Assembly: GCF_039534085.1 (NCBI RefSeq)
Contig: NZ_BAAAUT010000019.1
Span: 53,134-117,133, forward strand
Reading direction: 5' to 3'
DNA: 64,000 bases
DNA from: Planomonospora_B alba
Lineage (GTDB): Bacteria; Actinomycetota; Actinomycetes; Streptosporangiales; Streptosporangiaceae
Shown here: piece by piece, positions 42,122 to 50,942 of the stretch
Layout of the letters: the number at the start of each line of letters is the position of its first letter
How positions within the stretch are numbered: the stretch's first letter is position 1
Notes under the pieces: model-generated
What the model was told of the DNA's origin: nothing
Databases searched by the model: none
Seen by the model: only the letters and a program-made list of their open reading frames with translations
Program-made: the position numbers and the translations under genes

Positions 42122-43675
42122 TCACAGCCCTTGGGCCAGGCGGTAGTAGGCCTGGTTCCAGCGCAGCTCCTTGGCGAACCGCCGCGGGGTGGTGTCCGCG
42201 TCGATGACGAGCAGCTCGACGCCGAGCATGTCGGCGAAGTCGGCCAGCTCCTCGGTCCCGACCGCCGCCGACAGCACGGTGTGGTGCGGGGCGCCGGCGG
42301 TCAGCCAGGCCTCGGCGGAGGTGCGCAGGTCCGGGCGGGGCCGCCAGACGGCACGCGCCACCGGGAGGTTCGGCAGCGGCTCGGCGGGCTCGACCACGTC
42401 GATCTCGTTGGCGACCAGGCGGAACCGCTCCCCCATGTCCGCCAGGCCCACCACCACCGCCGGTCCGGGCTCGGCGTCGAAGACGAGCCGGACCGGGTCC
42501 TCCCGGCCGCCGATGCTCAGCGGGTGGATCTCGCACGACGGCGTGCCGGCGGCGATCGTCGGGCAGACCTCCAGCATGTGCGCGCCGAGGATGAGCTCCT
42601 GCCCCGGCACCAGGTGGTAGGTGTAGTCCTCCATGAACGAGGTCCCGCCGGGCAGGCCGGCGGACATGGTCTTGAGCGTGCGCAGCAGCACCGAGGTCTT
42701 CCAGTCGCCCTCGCCGCCGAAGCCGTACCCGTCGGCCATCAGCCGCTGCACGGCCAGGCCGGGCAGCTGCCGCAGGCCGCCGAGGTCCTCGAAGTTCGTG
42801 GTGAAAGCGCCGAACCGGCCCTCCTCCAGGAAGCCCCGCAGGCCGAGCTCGATGCGGGCGGCGTAGCGCAGCGAGCCGTGCCGCTCGCCGCCGGCGCGCA
42901 GCTCGGGCGCGACCTTGTAGAGGTCCTCGTACTCGGCCACCAGCACGTCCACCTCGGTGTCCGAGGCGGCCTCGACCGCGGCGACCAGGTCGTTGACGCC
43001 GTAGGTGTTGACCGAGACGCCGAAGCGGCGCTGGGCCTCCACCTTGTCGCCCTCGGTGACGGCCACGTCCCGCATGTTGTCGCCGAACCTGGCCAGCCGG
43101 AGCGAGCCCACCTCGGCGCGGCCGGCCGCGGCCCTGGCCCACGCCCCGATCCGCATCGCGACCGACGGGTCGCTGACGTGCCCGGCGACGGTCTTGCGGG
43201 GCACCCCGAGCCGCGCCTGGATGTAGCCGAACTCCCGGTCGCCGTGGGCGGCCTGGTTCAGGTTCATGAAGTCCATGTCGATGGACCCCCACGGCAGTTC
43301 CAGGTTCGCCTGGGTGTGCAGGTGCAGCAGCGGGGTGCGCAGCGCGTCCAGGCCGGCGATCCACATCTTGGCCGGGGAGAACGTGTGCATCCAGGCGATC
43401 ACCCCGATGCACCCGTCGGCGGCGTTCGCCTCCAGGCAGACGCGGCGGATCGCGTCGGCGTCGGTGAGCACGGGTTTCCACTCCACCCGGGCCGGGACGG
43501 CACGGGCGCCGCCCGGTGCCCCGGCCGGGGTGCCGTGCGGTGCCCGGCCCAGCGCCTCGTTCAGCGCCTCGGCGATCCGCCGGGACTGCTCGGCCACCTG
43601 GTGCAGCGTGGCCTCGCCGTACAGGCCCTGGCTCCCGGTGAGGAACCAGATCTCGCGGCCGTGAGGGGGATTCAT
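42122..43675 (-). CDS. araA: L-arabinose isomerase
   Basis: A 517-residue enzyme converting L-arabinose to L-ribulose. Family blocks: EIWFLTGSQGLYGEATLHQVAEQ at the N-terminus (in part), GVIAWMHTFSPAKMWI, LLHLHTQANLELPW, EFGYIQARLGVPRKTVAGH, VNTYGVNDLV, and GEGDWKTSVLLRTLK with the metal-binding Glu, plus EDYTYHLVPG with the second Glu/His set. Length is slightly above the usual 500 because of a Gly/Ala/Pro-rich insertion near residues 40-60. ATG 43675 follows AAGGAG at 10 bases. It is the last ara gene in the minus-strand operon, 26 bp after araD. Confidence 0.96.
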   Translation of the reverse strand: MNPPHGREIWFLTGSQGLYGEATLHQVAEQSRRIAEALNEALGRAPHGTPAGAPGGARAVPARVEWKPVLTDADAIRRVCLEANAADGCIGVIAWMHTFSPAKMWIAGLDALRTPLLHLHTQANLELPWGSIDMDFMNLNQAAHGDREFGYIQARLGVPRKTVAGHVSDPSVAMRIGAWARAAAGRAEVGSLRLARFGDNMRDVAVTEGDKVEAQRRFGVSVNTYGVNDLVAAVEAASDTEVDVLVAEYEDLYKVAPELRAGGERHGSLRYAARIELGLRGFLEEGRFGAFTTNFEDLGGLRQLPGLAVQRLMADGYGFGGEGDWKTSVLLRTLKTMSAGLPGGTSFMEDYTYHLVPGQELILGAHMLEVCPTIAAGTPSCEIHPLSIGGREDPVRLVFDAEPGPAVVVGLADMGERFRLVANEIDVVEPAEPLPNLPVARAVWRPRPDLRTSAEAWLTAGAPHHTVLSAAVGTEELADFADMLGVELLVIDADTTPRRFAKELRWNQAYYRLAQGL

Positions 43676-43701
43676 CTGTGCGGACTCCTTGTGCACGGGC
43701 A

Positions 43702-44385
43702 TCAGCGCTGCCCGTAGACGTTCTGGTAGCGGTCGTGGAGGCGGTCGATGTCGGTCTGGGGGATCGGCAGCGGTTCGCCGAGCTGCCGGGCGACGTGGAC
43801 GGTGCGGGCGACGTCCTCGCACATGACGGCGGCCTTGACCGCGGCGCGGGGGTCGGCGCCGATGGTGAAGACCCCGTGGTTGCGCATGAGGACCGCCGGG
43901 GAGCGGTGGCCGCGGAGCGTGCCGACGACGCCCCGGCCGATGTCGTCGCCGCCGATCAGGGCGAACGGCCCGACGGGGATCTCCCCGCCGAACTCGTCGG
44001 CCATCGCGGTGAGCACGCACGGGATGGGCTCGCCGCGCGCCGCCCAGGCGGAGGCGTAGGTCGAATGGGTGTGCACGACGCCGCCGACGTGCGGCATCTC
44101 CCGGTAGACGTAGGCGTGCGCGGCCGTGTCGCTGGACGGGGCGAGGTCTCCGTCGACCAGGTCGCCGTCGAGGTCGCACACGACGATGGACTCCGGTGTC
44201 AGGTCGTCGTAGGAGACGCCGCTCGGTTTGATGACGAACAGGTCGGCGCCGGGCACCCGGCCCGAGACGTTGCCCGCGGTCCAGGCCACGAGGCCGTAGC
44301 GGACCAGTTCGGCGTGGAGGCGGCAGACGGTCTCCCGCAGGAGCCGGACGCCGTCGGTGACGGCGCTGGTGACGGAGGGGGTCAT
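43702..44385 (-). CDS. araD: L-ribulose-5-phosphate 4-epimerase
   Basis: A 227-residue class II aldolase-fold enzyme giving D-xylulose-5-phosphate. Zinc ligands are expected in VVHTHSTYASAWAARG (two His) and the later EMPHVGG/His region; the phosphate pocket is in TAGNVSGRVPG and KPSGVSYDDL. Length is normal. The gene sits between araB and araA with 43- and 26-bp gaps, confirming the pathway order kinase-epimerase-isomerase on one transcript. Confidence 0.95.
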   Translation of the reverse strand: MTPSVTSAVTDGVRLLRETVCRLHAELVRYGLVAWTAGNVSGRVPGADLFVIKPSGVSYDDLTPESIVVCDLDGDLVDGDLAPSSDTAAHAYVYREMPHVGGVVHTHSTYASAWAARGEPIPCVLTAMADEFGGEIPVGPFALIGGDDIGRGVVGTLRGHRSPAVLMRNHGVFTIGADPRAAVKAAVMCEDVARTVHVARQLGEPLPIPQTDIDRLHDRYQNVYGQR

Positions 44386-44428
44386 GGCTTCTCCCTGGCC
44401 GGGACGGGGACGGGGACGGCGGGGGCGG

Positions 44429-46147
44429 TCATGCGCCCGCCCTGTTGCGCAGCGCGCGCAGCCGGTGAAGGACGTCGTTGCCGCCGGAGGCGGCGAATCC
44501 GGCAGGGCCGCCGGAGGCCGCAGAGCCGCCGGGGCCCTCGCCCCGGCCGAAGTGGTCGTGGAGGCGGCGGTACTCGGCGTACAGCAGGTCGTAGGCGGCC
44601 GCGCGGGCGGGGTCGGGTAGGTAGGCGGCCTCGGTGCGCTTGCCCATCGCCGCCGCGGCGGCGGTGATGTCGGGATGGGCCCCGGCCGCCACGGCCGCGT
44701 GGATCGCCGAGCCGAGGGCGCAGCCCTGCTCGGAGCCGATCACCGAGAGCGGGCGGCGGAGCACGTCGGCGTAGACCTGCATGAGGAAGCGGTTCTTCAG
44801 CAGGCCGCCGGCGGCGACGAACTCCCGCACCGGCACGCCGGAGGTCTCGAACGCCTCCACGATCGTGCGGGCGCCGAAGGCGGTGGCCTCGATGAGCGCC
44901 CGGTAGGTGTCCTCGGGGCGGGTGGCGAGCGTCTGGCCGACGACCACCGCGGACAGGTCGTGGTCGACGAGCACCGACCGGTTGCCGTTGTGCCAGTCCA
45001 GTGCGACGAGGCCGTGCCGGCCGACCTCCTGCCCGGCGGCGAGCGCGGTCAGGTGCTCGTGCACGCTCACGCCCAGCCGCTCGGCCTCGCGCTCGTAGGA
45101 GCCGGGCACGCAGGTCTCGACGAACCAGCCGAGGATGTCGCCGACGGCGGACTGGCCCGCCTCGTAGCCCCACAGCCCCGGCACGATCCCGTCGCGGACC
45201 ACGCCGCACATGCCGGGGATCTCGGCGAGGGCGTCGGAGGGCATGATGTGGCAGGTCGAGGTGCCCATGATCGCGACCATCTGGCCGGGCCGTACGGCGT
45301 CCGCGGCGGCCGCGGTGACGTGCGCGTCGACGTTGCCGACGGCGACCGCGATGCCCTCGGGCAGGCCGGTCCAGGCGGCGGCCGTCGCGGACAGGGTGCC
45401 GGCCAGGCCGCCGAGCGGGACCGGCTCCGGGCCGAACTTGCCGGTGAAGCCGGTGAAGCCGGGGTTGAGCTCGGCCAGGAACTCCTCCGACGGGTAGGCC
45501 CCGTCCTGGCGGATCGCCTTGTAGCCGGCCGTGCAGACGTTGCGGGTCTCCACACCGGTCAGCTGCCAGACGATCCAGTCGGCGGCCTCGATCCAGCGCT
45601 CGGCGGCGCCGTAGACCTCAGGGTCCTCCTCCAGGACCTGCAGGCCCTTGGCGAACTGCCACTCGGAGGAGATCTTCCCGCCGTAGCGGGGCAGCCAGGT
45701 CTCGCCCCGCTTGGCGGCGACCGCGTTGATCCGGTCGGCGTGCGGCTGGGCGGCGTGGTGCTTCCAGAGCTTCGGCCAGGCGTGCGGCCGGGCGGCGAAG
45801 CGCTCCGTCTCGCACAGCGGGGTGCCGTCGGCGGTGGCGGGCAGCACCGTGCAGGCGGTGAAGTCGGTGCCGATGCCGATGACGTGCTCCGGGGGGACGC
45901 CGGCGGCGGCGACGGCCTGCGGGACGGCGGTGCGCAGCACCTCGCGCCAGTCCCCGGGCGACTGCAGCGCCCAGTCCGGTCCCAGGCGCACGTCCGTGCC
46001 GGGCAGCCGGTCGTCGATCACCCGGTGGGCGTACTCGTGCACGGCGGCGCCCAGTTCGGCGCCGTCGGAGACCCGCACCACCACGGCGCGGCCCGACAGC
46101 GTGCCGAAGTCGACGCCGACCGTGTAGCGGTCGCTGTTAGCGTTCAC
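44429..46147 (-). CDS. araB: L-ribulokinase
   Basis: A 572-residue FGGY-family kinase that phosphorylates L-ribulose with ATP. YTVGVDFGTLSGRAVVV is the N-terminal phosphate loop, GIGTDFTACTVLP and PRYGGKISSEW are ribulokinase-specific blocks, and AIMGTSTCHIM plus FVAAGGLLKNRFLMQVYADV form the second ATP motif. The last 45 residues contain a Gly/Ser/Ala-rich insertion. GTG at 46147 follows GGGAGAGAG; it lies inside a 14-bp operator-like sequence (46135-46148). Gap of 82 bp to the upstream permease gene. Confidence 0.95.
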   Translation of the reverse strand: MNANSDRYTVGVDFGTLSGRAVVVRVSDGAELGAAVHEYAHRVIDDRLPGTDVRLGPDWALQSPGDWREVLRTAVPQAVAAAGVPPEHVIGIGTDFTACTVLPATADGTPLCETERFAARPHAWPKLWKHHAAQPHADRINAVAAKRGETWLPRYGGKISSEWQFAKGLQVLEEDPEVYGAAERWIEAADWIVWQLTGVETRNVCTAGYKAIRQDGAYPSEEFLAELNPGFTGFTGKFGPEPVPLGGLAGTLSATAAAWTGLPEGIAVAVGNVDAHVTAAAADAVRPGQMVAIMGTSTCHIMPSDALAEIPGMCGVVRDGIVPGLWGYEAGQSAVGDILGWFVETCVPGSYEREAERLGVSVHEHLTALAAGQEVGRHGLVALDWHNGNRSVLVDHDLSAVVVGQTLATRPEDTYRALIEATAFGARTIVEAFETSGVPVREFVAAGGLLKNRFLMQVYADVLRRPLSVIGSEQGCALGSAIHAAVAAGAHPDITAAAAAMGKRTEAAYLPDPARAAAYDLLYAEYRRLHDHFGRGEGPGGSAASGGPAGFAASGGNDVLHRLRALRNRAGA

Positions 46148-46148
46148 A
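46135..46148. promoter_or_regulatory. AraR-like (LacI-type) operator overlapping the araB start
   Basis: TGTTAGCGTTCACA differs in only two positions from the operator at 52001-52014. It covers the first codons of araB inside the operon, with no recognisable -35 at the spacing seen at the other sites, so it may be an auxiliary or roadblock site. Confidence 0.5.
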
Positions 46149-46229
46149 CTCTCTCCCGGGTCAGGGGGTTGCTGGGGTACGGCTCCGCGGCCGGGCCGGT
46201 GGGGCCCGGCCGCGCAGATGAGGCGCCGG

Positions 46230-47225
46230 TCAGGTCCGGCGCGCGGAGATGAGGCGCTGGAGCAGGATGAAGGCGAACAGCAGCAGGCCGATGAAGATCT
46301 TGGTCCACCAGGAGCTGAGGGTGCCCTCGAAGCTGATGATCGTCTGGATCAGGCCGAGGACCAGCACGCCGAGCACGGTGCCCGCCAGATAGCCGGACCC
46401 GCCGGTCAGCAGGGTCCCCCCGATGACGACGGCCGCGATCGCGTCCAGTTCCATGCCGACCGCGTGCAGGCCGTACCCGGAGAGCATGTAGAGCGAGAGC
46501 AGCACGCCGCCGAGCGCGGAGCACAGGCCGCTGATCGTGTAGACCATGATCTTCGTCCGGGCCACCGGCAGGCCCATGAGCAGCGCCGACTGCTCGCTGC
46601 CGCCGACGGCGTAGACGCTGCGGCCGAGCCGGGTGTAGTGCAGCACGTACGCCGCCGCGAGCACCACCGCCAGGGCGATGACGACGCTCACCGAGACGAA
46701 CATGCCGCCGGGCAGCCCGATCTGGGTCTGGGCGACGGCCGTGTAGGCCGGGTCGGTGATCGGGATCGAGTCGGTGCCGATCACGTAGCACAGGCCGCGG
46801 GCCAGGAACATGCCGGCCAGCGTGACGATGAACGGCTGGATGTCGAAGTAGTGGATCATGCAGCCCATCGCGAGGCCGAGCGCCGCGCCGATGAGCAGCA
46901 CCAGCGGGACGACCAGGACCGGCGGCCAGCCGGGACCCGCCATGAGGCTCGCCGAGACCATCGTGGAGAGCGCGACCACCGCGCCGACCGACAGGTCGAT
47001 GCCGCCGGTGAGGATCACGAAGGTCATGCCGACGGCGACCACGAGCAGGAACGCGTTGTCGACGAAGACGTTGAGCACCACCTGCCCGGTGGCGAAGCCC
47101 TCGTAGCGCACGCCGCCGGCGGCGAACATCGCCACCAGCAGGCCGGCCGTCACCAGGACGGGCAGGTAGGTGCTCCGCTGGCCGGACAGGGCCGACCGGC
47201 CGCGGGTCAGGACGCCGGTGCTCAT
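46230..47225 (-). CDS. Sugar ABC transporter permease (YjfF/AraZ-like)
   Basis: A 331-residue membrane permease of the ribose/xylose/arabinose importer family, with about nine helices. FVILTGGIDLSVGAVVALST is the family EAA-region signature and GLPVARTKIMVYTISGLCSALGG the coupling loop. Two permeases in one operon match E. coli YtfT-YjfF (galactofuranose) and the Shewanella AraWZ arabinose importer. Overlaps the upstream permease by ATGA. Together with araBDA downstream, the substrate is most likely L-arabinose or an arabino-oligosaccharide. Confidence 0.88.
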   Translation of the reverse strand: MSTGVLTRGRSALSGQRSTYLPVLVTAGLLVAMFAAGGVRYEGFATGQVVLNVFVDNAFLLVVAVGMTFVILTGGIDLSVGAVVALSTMVSASLMAGPGWPPVLVVPLVLLIGAALGLAMGCMIHYFDIQPFIVTLAGMFLARGLCYVIGTDSIPITDPAYTAVAQTQIGLPGGMFVSVSVVIALAVVLAAAYVLHYTRLGRSVYAVGGSEQSALLMGLPVARTKIMVYTISGLCSALGGVLLSLYMLSGYGLHAVGMELDAIAAVVIGGTLLTGGSGYLAGTVLGVLVLGLIQTIISFEGTLSSWWTKIFIGLLLFAFILLQRLISARRT

Positions 47226-48271
47226 GCTGCGACCTCCACCTTCTCGTCGGTGGCCGCGGGCGCGGCCGGACCGCGGCGCCCGCGGCGCCGGAACGCCTTC
47301 TCGCGGAAGGACGGGGACTGCGCCAGGCAGACCGCGGTCACCACGAGCGCCTTGAACAGCAGCGTGGTCTCCGGCGGGACGCCGACGGAGTAGATCGTGG
47401 TGGTGAGCGTCTGGATGATGAGCGCGCCGAGCACGGTGCCGGCGAGCGAGAACCGGCCGCCCATGAGGGAGGTGCCGCCGATCACGACGGCGAGGATGGC
47501 GTCGAGCTCGATCCACAGCCCCGCGTTGTTGCCGTCGGCGCTGGAGACGTTGGAGCTGATCATCAGTCCGGCGATGCCCGCGCACAGCGCGCAGAACGCG
47601 TAGACCGCCACGGTCAGCCCCCGCGAGCGGATGCCCGCCAGCCGGCTGGCCGTCGCGTTGCCGCCGATGGACTCGATGAGCAGGCCCAGGGCCAGGCGCC
47701 GGGTCAGGAAGGCGGTGGCGGCCAGGACGGCCAGCACGATGAGGATGCCGAACGGCAGGGTCAGCCAGTAGCCGCCGCCGATGAGCTTGTAGGGGTCGCT
47801 GTTGACCGTGATGATCTGCCCGTCGGTGATCAGCTGGGCGAGGCCGCGCCCGGCGACCATGATGATCAGCGTCGCGATGATCGGCTGGATGCCGACCGCG
47901 GCGACGAGGAAGCCGTTCCACGCCCCCAGCGCCACCGCCAGCGCCAGCGCCAGCCCGACGGCGGCGAGCACGCCGCCCACGCCGTCCTGGTCGGGCAGCT
48001 CGCTGATCCGCAGGCAGGCCAGGGCGCCGGAGATGGCCACCACCGAGCCGACCGACAGGTCGATGCCGCCGGTGGCGATGACGAGCGTCATGCCGATCGC
48101 CACGAGGATCAGCGGCGCTCCGAAGCGGACGATGTCGATGAGGCTGCCGTAGAGGTGGCCGTCCTTCATCTCGATCGACAGGAAGCCCGGCGTGAACGCC
48201 ACGTTCGCCAGCAGCAGCAGGGCGAGGACGGCGCCGGGCCACAGCAGGCGGTGCCTGGCGAGGGCGGTCAT
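47222..48271 (-). CDS. Sugar ABC transporter permease (YtfT/AraW-like)
   Basis: A 349-residue permease paralogous to the next gene. LVIATGGIDLSVGSVVAISG, VAGRGLAQLITDGQ and GGTSLMGGRFSLAGTVLGALII are family marks; about nine or ten helices. ATG 48271 overlaps the ATPase stop (ATGA) and its own stop overlaps the next permease start, so the three membrane-complex genes are translationally coupled. The C-terminal tail is basic (FRRRGRRGP). Confidence 0.88.
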   Translation of the reverse strand: MTALARHRLLWPGAVLALLLLANVAFTPGFLSIEMKDGHLYGSLIDIVRFGAPLILVAIGMTLVIATGGIDLSVGSVVAISGALACLRISELPDQDGVGGVLAAVGLALALAVALGAWNGFLVAAVGIQPIIATLIIMVAGRGLAQLITDGQIITVNSDPYKLIGGGYWLTLPFGILIVLAVLAATAFLTRRLALGLLIESIGGNATASRLAGIRSRGLTVAVYAFCALCAGIAGLMISSNVSSADGNNAGLWIELDAILAVVIGGTSLMGGRFSLAGTVLGALIIQTLTTTIYSVGVPPETTLLFKALVVTAVCLAQSPSFREKAFRRRGRRGPAAPAATDEKVEVAA

Positions 48272-49779
48272 GCGCGCCCTCCGCTCGCGATGGTCTCCAT
48301 GAGGACTCCGGTGGTCAGGCCGTCGTCGTTGGGCAGTTCGGCCACCAGGCGCCGGTCCCGCAGGACGCCGACCCTGTGGCTGAGCCGCAGCACCTCTTCG
48401 AGCTCGGCGGAGACGAACAGCACGGCCATGCCGCCGTCGGACAGCTCGGCGACCAGGCGCTGGATCTCCGCCTTCGCGCCGACGTCGATGCCGCGGGTGG
48501 GCTCGTCGAGGACGAGCAGGCGGGGTTCGAGGATGAGCCAGCGGGCCAGCAGGACCTTCTGCTGGTTGCCGCCGCTGAGGTTCCTGACGAGCTGGTCGGG
48601 GTCGCCGGGGCGGATGTTCAGCGCGGCGATGTACTTGGCGACCAGCTCGTCCTGGGTGCGCCGGGGGATCGGCCGGTGCCAGCCGCGCTTGGCCTGCAGC
48701 GCCAGGATGATGTTCTCCCGCACGGTGAGGTCCCCGATCAGGCCCTCCGTCCGCCGGTTCTCCGAGCAGAACGCGACGCCGCGGTTCATGGCCGCGCGCG
48801 GCGTGCGCAGGGTGACGGGCTCGCCGCCGATCCGCAGCGAGCCGGTGGTCGCGTGGTCGGCGCCGAACAGCAGCCGGGCGAGCTCGGTGCGGCCAGAGCC
48901 GAGCAGGCCCGCCAGGCCGACGACCTCGCCCTGGCGGATGGTGAGCGTGAACGGCTCGATCGCCCTGGCGCGGCCCAGCCCCTCGGCCTCCACCAGCGGG
49001 CCGCTCACCCGGGCCGGCGGCTTGCCGTCGAGCTTCTCCAGGTCGGCCAGCTCGCGGCCGATCATCTTGCCGACCAGCTCGACCTGGCCGAGCTCGCCGG
49101 TGAGGTACTCCCCCACCAGCGCGCCGTTGCGCAGGATCGTCATGCGGTCGGAGATCTCGTAGATCTGGTCGAGGAAGTGCGAGACGAACAGGATCGCGAT
49201 GCCCTCCTCCTTGAGGCGGCGCATCACCCGGAACAGCTGCCGGACCTCCCCGGCGTCGAGGCTGGAGGTCGGCTCGTCGAGGATCAGCACCCGGGCGGAG
49301 ATGTCGACCGCGCGGGCGATGGCGACCATCTGCTGGATCGCCAGGGAGTAGGAGGACAGCGGGGCCGACACGTCGATGCGCAGGTCGAGCCGGGCGAGCA
49401 GCTCGGCGGCGCGCCGCCGCATCTGCTTCCACCGGATCCGGCCCAGCCGGCGCGGCTCGCGGCCGATGAAGATGTTCTCCGCGACCGAGAGGTTCGGGCA
49501 GAGGTTGACCTCCTGGTAGACCGTGCTGATCCCGGCCTGCTGCGCCTGGAGGGGGCTGGCGAAGGCGACCGGCGCCCCGTCCAGCTCGATCCGGCCGGCG
49601 TCGATGTCGTGCACGCCGGTGAGCACCTTGATGAGGGTCGACTTGCCGGCGCCGTTCTCCCCCATCAGGGCGTGCACCTCTCCGGGCAGCAGCCGGAAGT
49701 CGACGCCGTCCAGCGCCTGCACGCCGGGGAACTGTTTGCTGATCCCGCTCATCCGCAGGATCGGGGCGGGTGCGGCCAT
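48268..49779 (-). CDS. Sugar ABC transporter dual ATPase (YtfR/AraV-like)
   Basis: A 503-residue protein with two ATPase domains, as in MglA/XylG/RbsA. Domain 1: Walker A GENGAGKST, signature region LSSYSLAIQQMVAIARAV (no classical LSGGQ), Walker B LILDEPTSSLD. Domain 2: degenerate Walker A GLLGSGRTE, signature LSGGNQQK and Walker B LVLDEPTRGID. The pattern is normal for the family. ATG 49779 lies 70 bp after the binding-protein gene, beyond a strong hairpin. Confidence 0.92.
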   Translation of the reverse strand: MAAPAPILRMSGISKQFPGVQALDGVDFRLLPGEVHALMGENGAGKSTLIKVLTGVHDIDAGRIELDGAPVAFASPLQAQQAGISTVYQEVNLCPNLSVAENIFIGREPRRLGRIRWKQMRRRAAELLARLDLRIDVSAPLSSYSLAIQQMVAIARAVDISARVLILDEPTSSLDAGEVRQLFRVMRRLKEEGIAILFVSHFLDQIYEISDRMTILRNGALVGEYLTGELGQVELVGKMIGRELADLEKLDGKPPARVSGPLVEAEGLGRARAIEPFTLTIRQGEVVGLAGLLGSGRTELARLLFGADHATTGSLRIGGEPVTLRTPRAAMNRGVAFCSENRRTEGLIGDLTVRENIILALQAKRGWHRPIPRRTQDELVAKYIAALNIRPGDPDQLVRNLSGGNQQKVLLARWLILEPRLLVLDEPTRGIDVGAKAEIQRLVAELSDGGMAVLFVSAELEEVLRLSHRVGVLRDRRLVAELPNDDGLTTGVLMETIASGGRA

Positions 49780-49804
49780 GGGGCGGCCCTTTCCTCGGGA
49801 GGGA

Positions 49805-49842
49805 GGGGCCGCTCGCGGGGCTCAGGATCCGCGAGCGGCCCC
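49805..49842 (-). terminator. Intra-operon hairpin between binding-protein and ATPase genes
   Basis: A perfect 14-bp stem (49805-49818 with 49829-49842) with a 10-base loop. It starts 8 bases after the binding-protein stop on the minus strand. Partial termination or 3'-end protection here would raise the binding protein over the membrane components. Confidence 0.7.
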
Positions 49843-49849
49843 GTCCGGT

Positions 49850-50848
49850 CTAGTACGGGCGGGTGGGCAGGACGGCCTTGGCCTGCTCCTGGGTGAACGT
49901 GGTCTCCTCGGTCAGCACCCGCTGGGGCACCTGCTCGCCGGCGACGACCTTCTTGGCCAGGTCCATCAGCTGCGGGCCGAGGATGGGGCTGCACTCGACG
50001 ATGAAGTTGATCTTCCCGTCGGCGAGCGCCTGCATGCCGTCCTTGACCGCGTCGACCGTGATGATCTTGATGTCCTTGCCGGGGACCTTGCCCGCGCCCT
50101 CGATGGCCTCGATGGCGCCCAGGCCCATGTCGTCGTTGTGCGCGTACAGCACGTCGATGTCGGGGTGGGCCTTGAGGAACGCCTCCATGACCTCCTTGCC
50201 CTTGGCCCGGGTGAAGTCGCCGGTCTGCGAGGCGATCACCTTGAACTTGGGCTCGGCCTTGATGATCTCGGCGAAGCCGTCCCTGCGGTCGTTGGCGGGC
50301 GCGGAGCCGGTGGTGCCCTGCAGTTCGACGATGTTCACCGTCTCGGTGGAGTCCTTGTACTCCTCCACCAGCCACTTGCCGGCCTTGCGGCCCTCCTCGA
50401 CGAAGTCGGAGCCGAGGAAGGTCTTGTAGAGGCTGGTGTCCGCCGAGTCCACCGCCCGGTCGGTGAGGATCACCGGGATCTTGGCGTTCTGCGCCTCCTT
50501 GAGCACGGTGTCCCAGCCGGACTCCACGACCGGGGAGAAGGCGATGACGTCGACCCGCTGCTGGATGAAGGAGCGGATCGCCTTGATCTGGTTCTCCTGC
50601 TTCTGCTGGGCGTCGGAGAACTTCAGTTCGATCCCGGCCGCCTTGGCCGACTCCTGGATGGACTTGGTGTTGGCGGTGCGCCAGCCGCTCTCCGCGCCCA
50701 CCTGGGAGAAGCCCATGGTGATCTTTCCGTCGTCGGCCCCTCCGGAGCCGCCGGACCCTCCGGACCCGCCGGAGCCGCCGCTCGCGCAGCCGGCCGCCGC
50801 CAGGGCGGTGACACCGGCGAGCAGCAGCGCTGACATCCTCTTGAACAC
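49850..50848 (-). CDS. Sugar ABC transporter substrate-binding lipoprotein (YtfQ/AraU-like)
   Basis: A 332-residue lipoprotein. A short basic start (VFKRM) leads into a hydrophobic stretch with lipobox LAAAGC (C21), followed by a (GGS)n linker and a PBP1-type sugar-binding fold: KITMGFSQVGAESGWRTANT is almost diagnostic for YtfQ-like proteins, with DVIAFSPVVESGW, VILTDRAVD, and YAHNDDMGLGAIEAIE. GTG 50848 is chosen so that the signal peptide begins directly; the frame is open to 50920. An operator lies 42 bp upstream. Located outside the membrane, it delivers arabinose-type sugars to the two permeases. Confidence 0.92.
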   Translation of the reverse strand: MFKRMSALLLAGVTALAAAGCASGGSGGSGGSGGSGGADDGKITMGFSQVGAESGWRTANTKSIQESAKAAGIELKFSDAQQKQENQIKAIRSFIQQRVDVIAFSPVVESGWDTVLKEAQNAKIPVILTDRAVDSADTSLYKTFLGSDFVEEGRKAGKWLVEEYKDSTETVNIVELQGTTGSAPANDRRDGFAEIIKAEPKFKVIASQTGDFTRAKGKEVMEAFLKAHPDIDVLYAHNDDMGLGAIEAIEGAGKVPGKDIKIITVDAVKDGMQALADGKINFIVECSPILGPQLMDLAKKVVAGEQVPQRVLTEETTFTQEQAKAVLPTRPY

Positions 50849-50889
50849 GGTCGTTCTTCCTCTCCGCCCACCTTCGGCGAGCCTGTTTC

Positions 50890-50903
50890 CGTTAGCGTTA
50901 ACA
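50890..50903. promoter_or_regulatory. AraR-like operator upstream of the transport-ara operon
   Basis: CGTTAGCGTTAACA matches the other sites at 12 or more of 14 positions. On the minus strand GTGACG (50920-50915) stands 17-18 bp before CGCTAA/GCTAAC inside the site, so a repressor here would cover the promoter. Confidence 0.65.
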
Positions 50904-50942
50904 TCACGTCGCGACGTCACCCCCGATCCCTCCGCGACCCGC

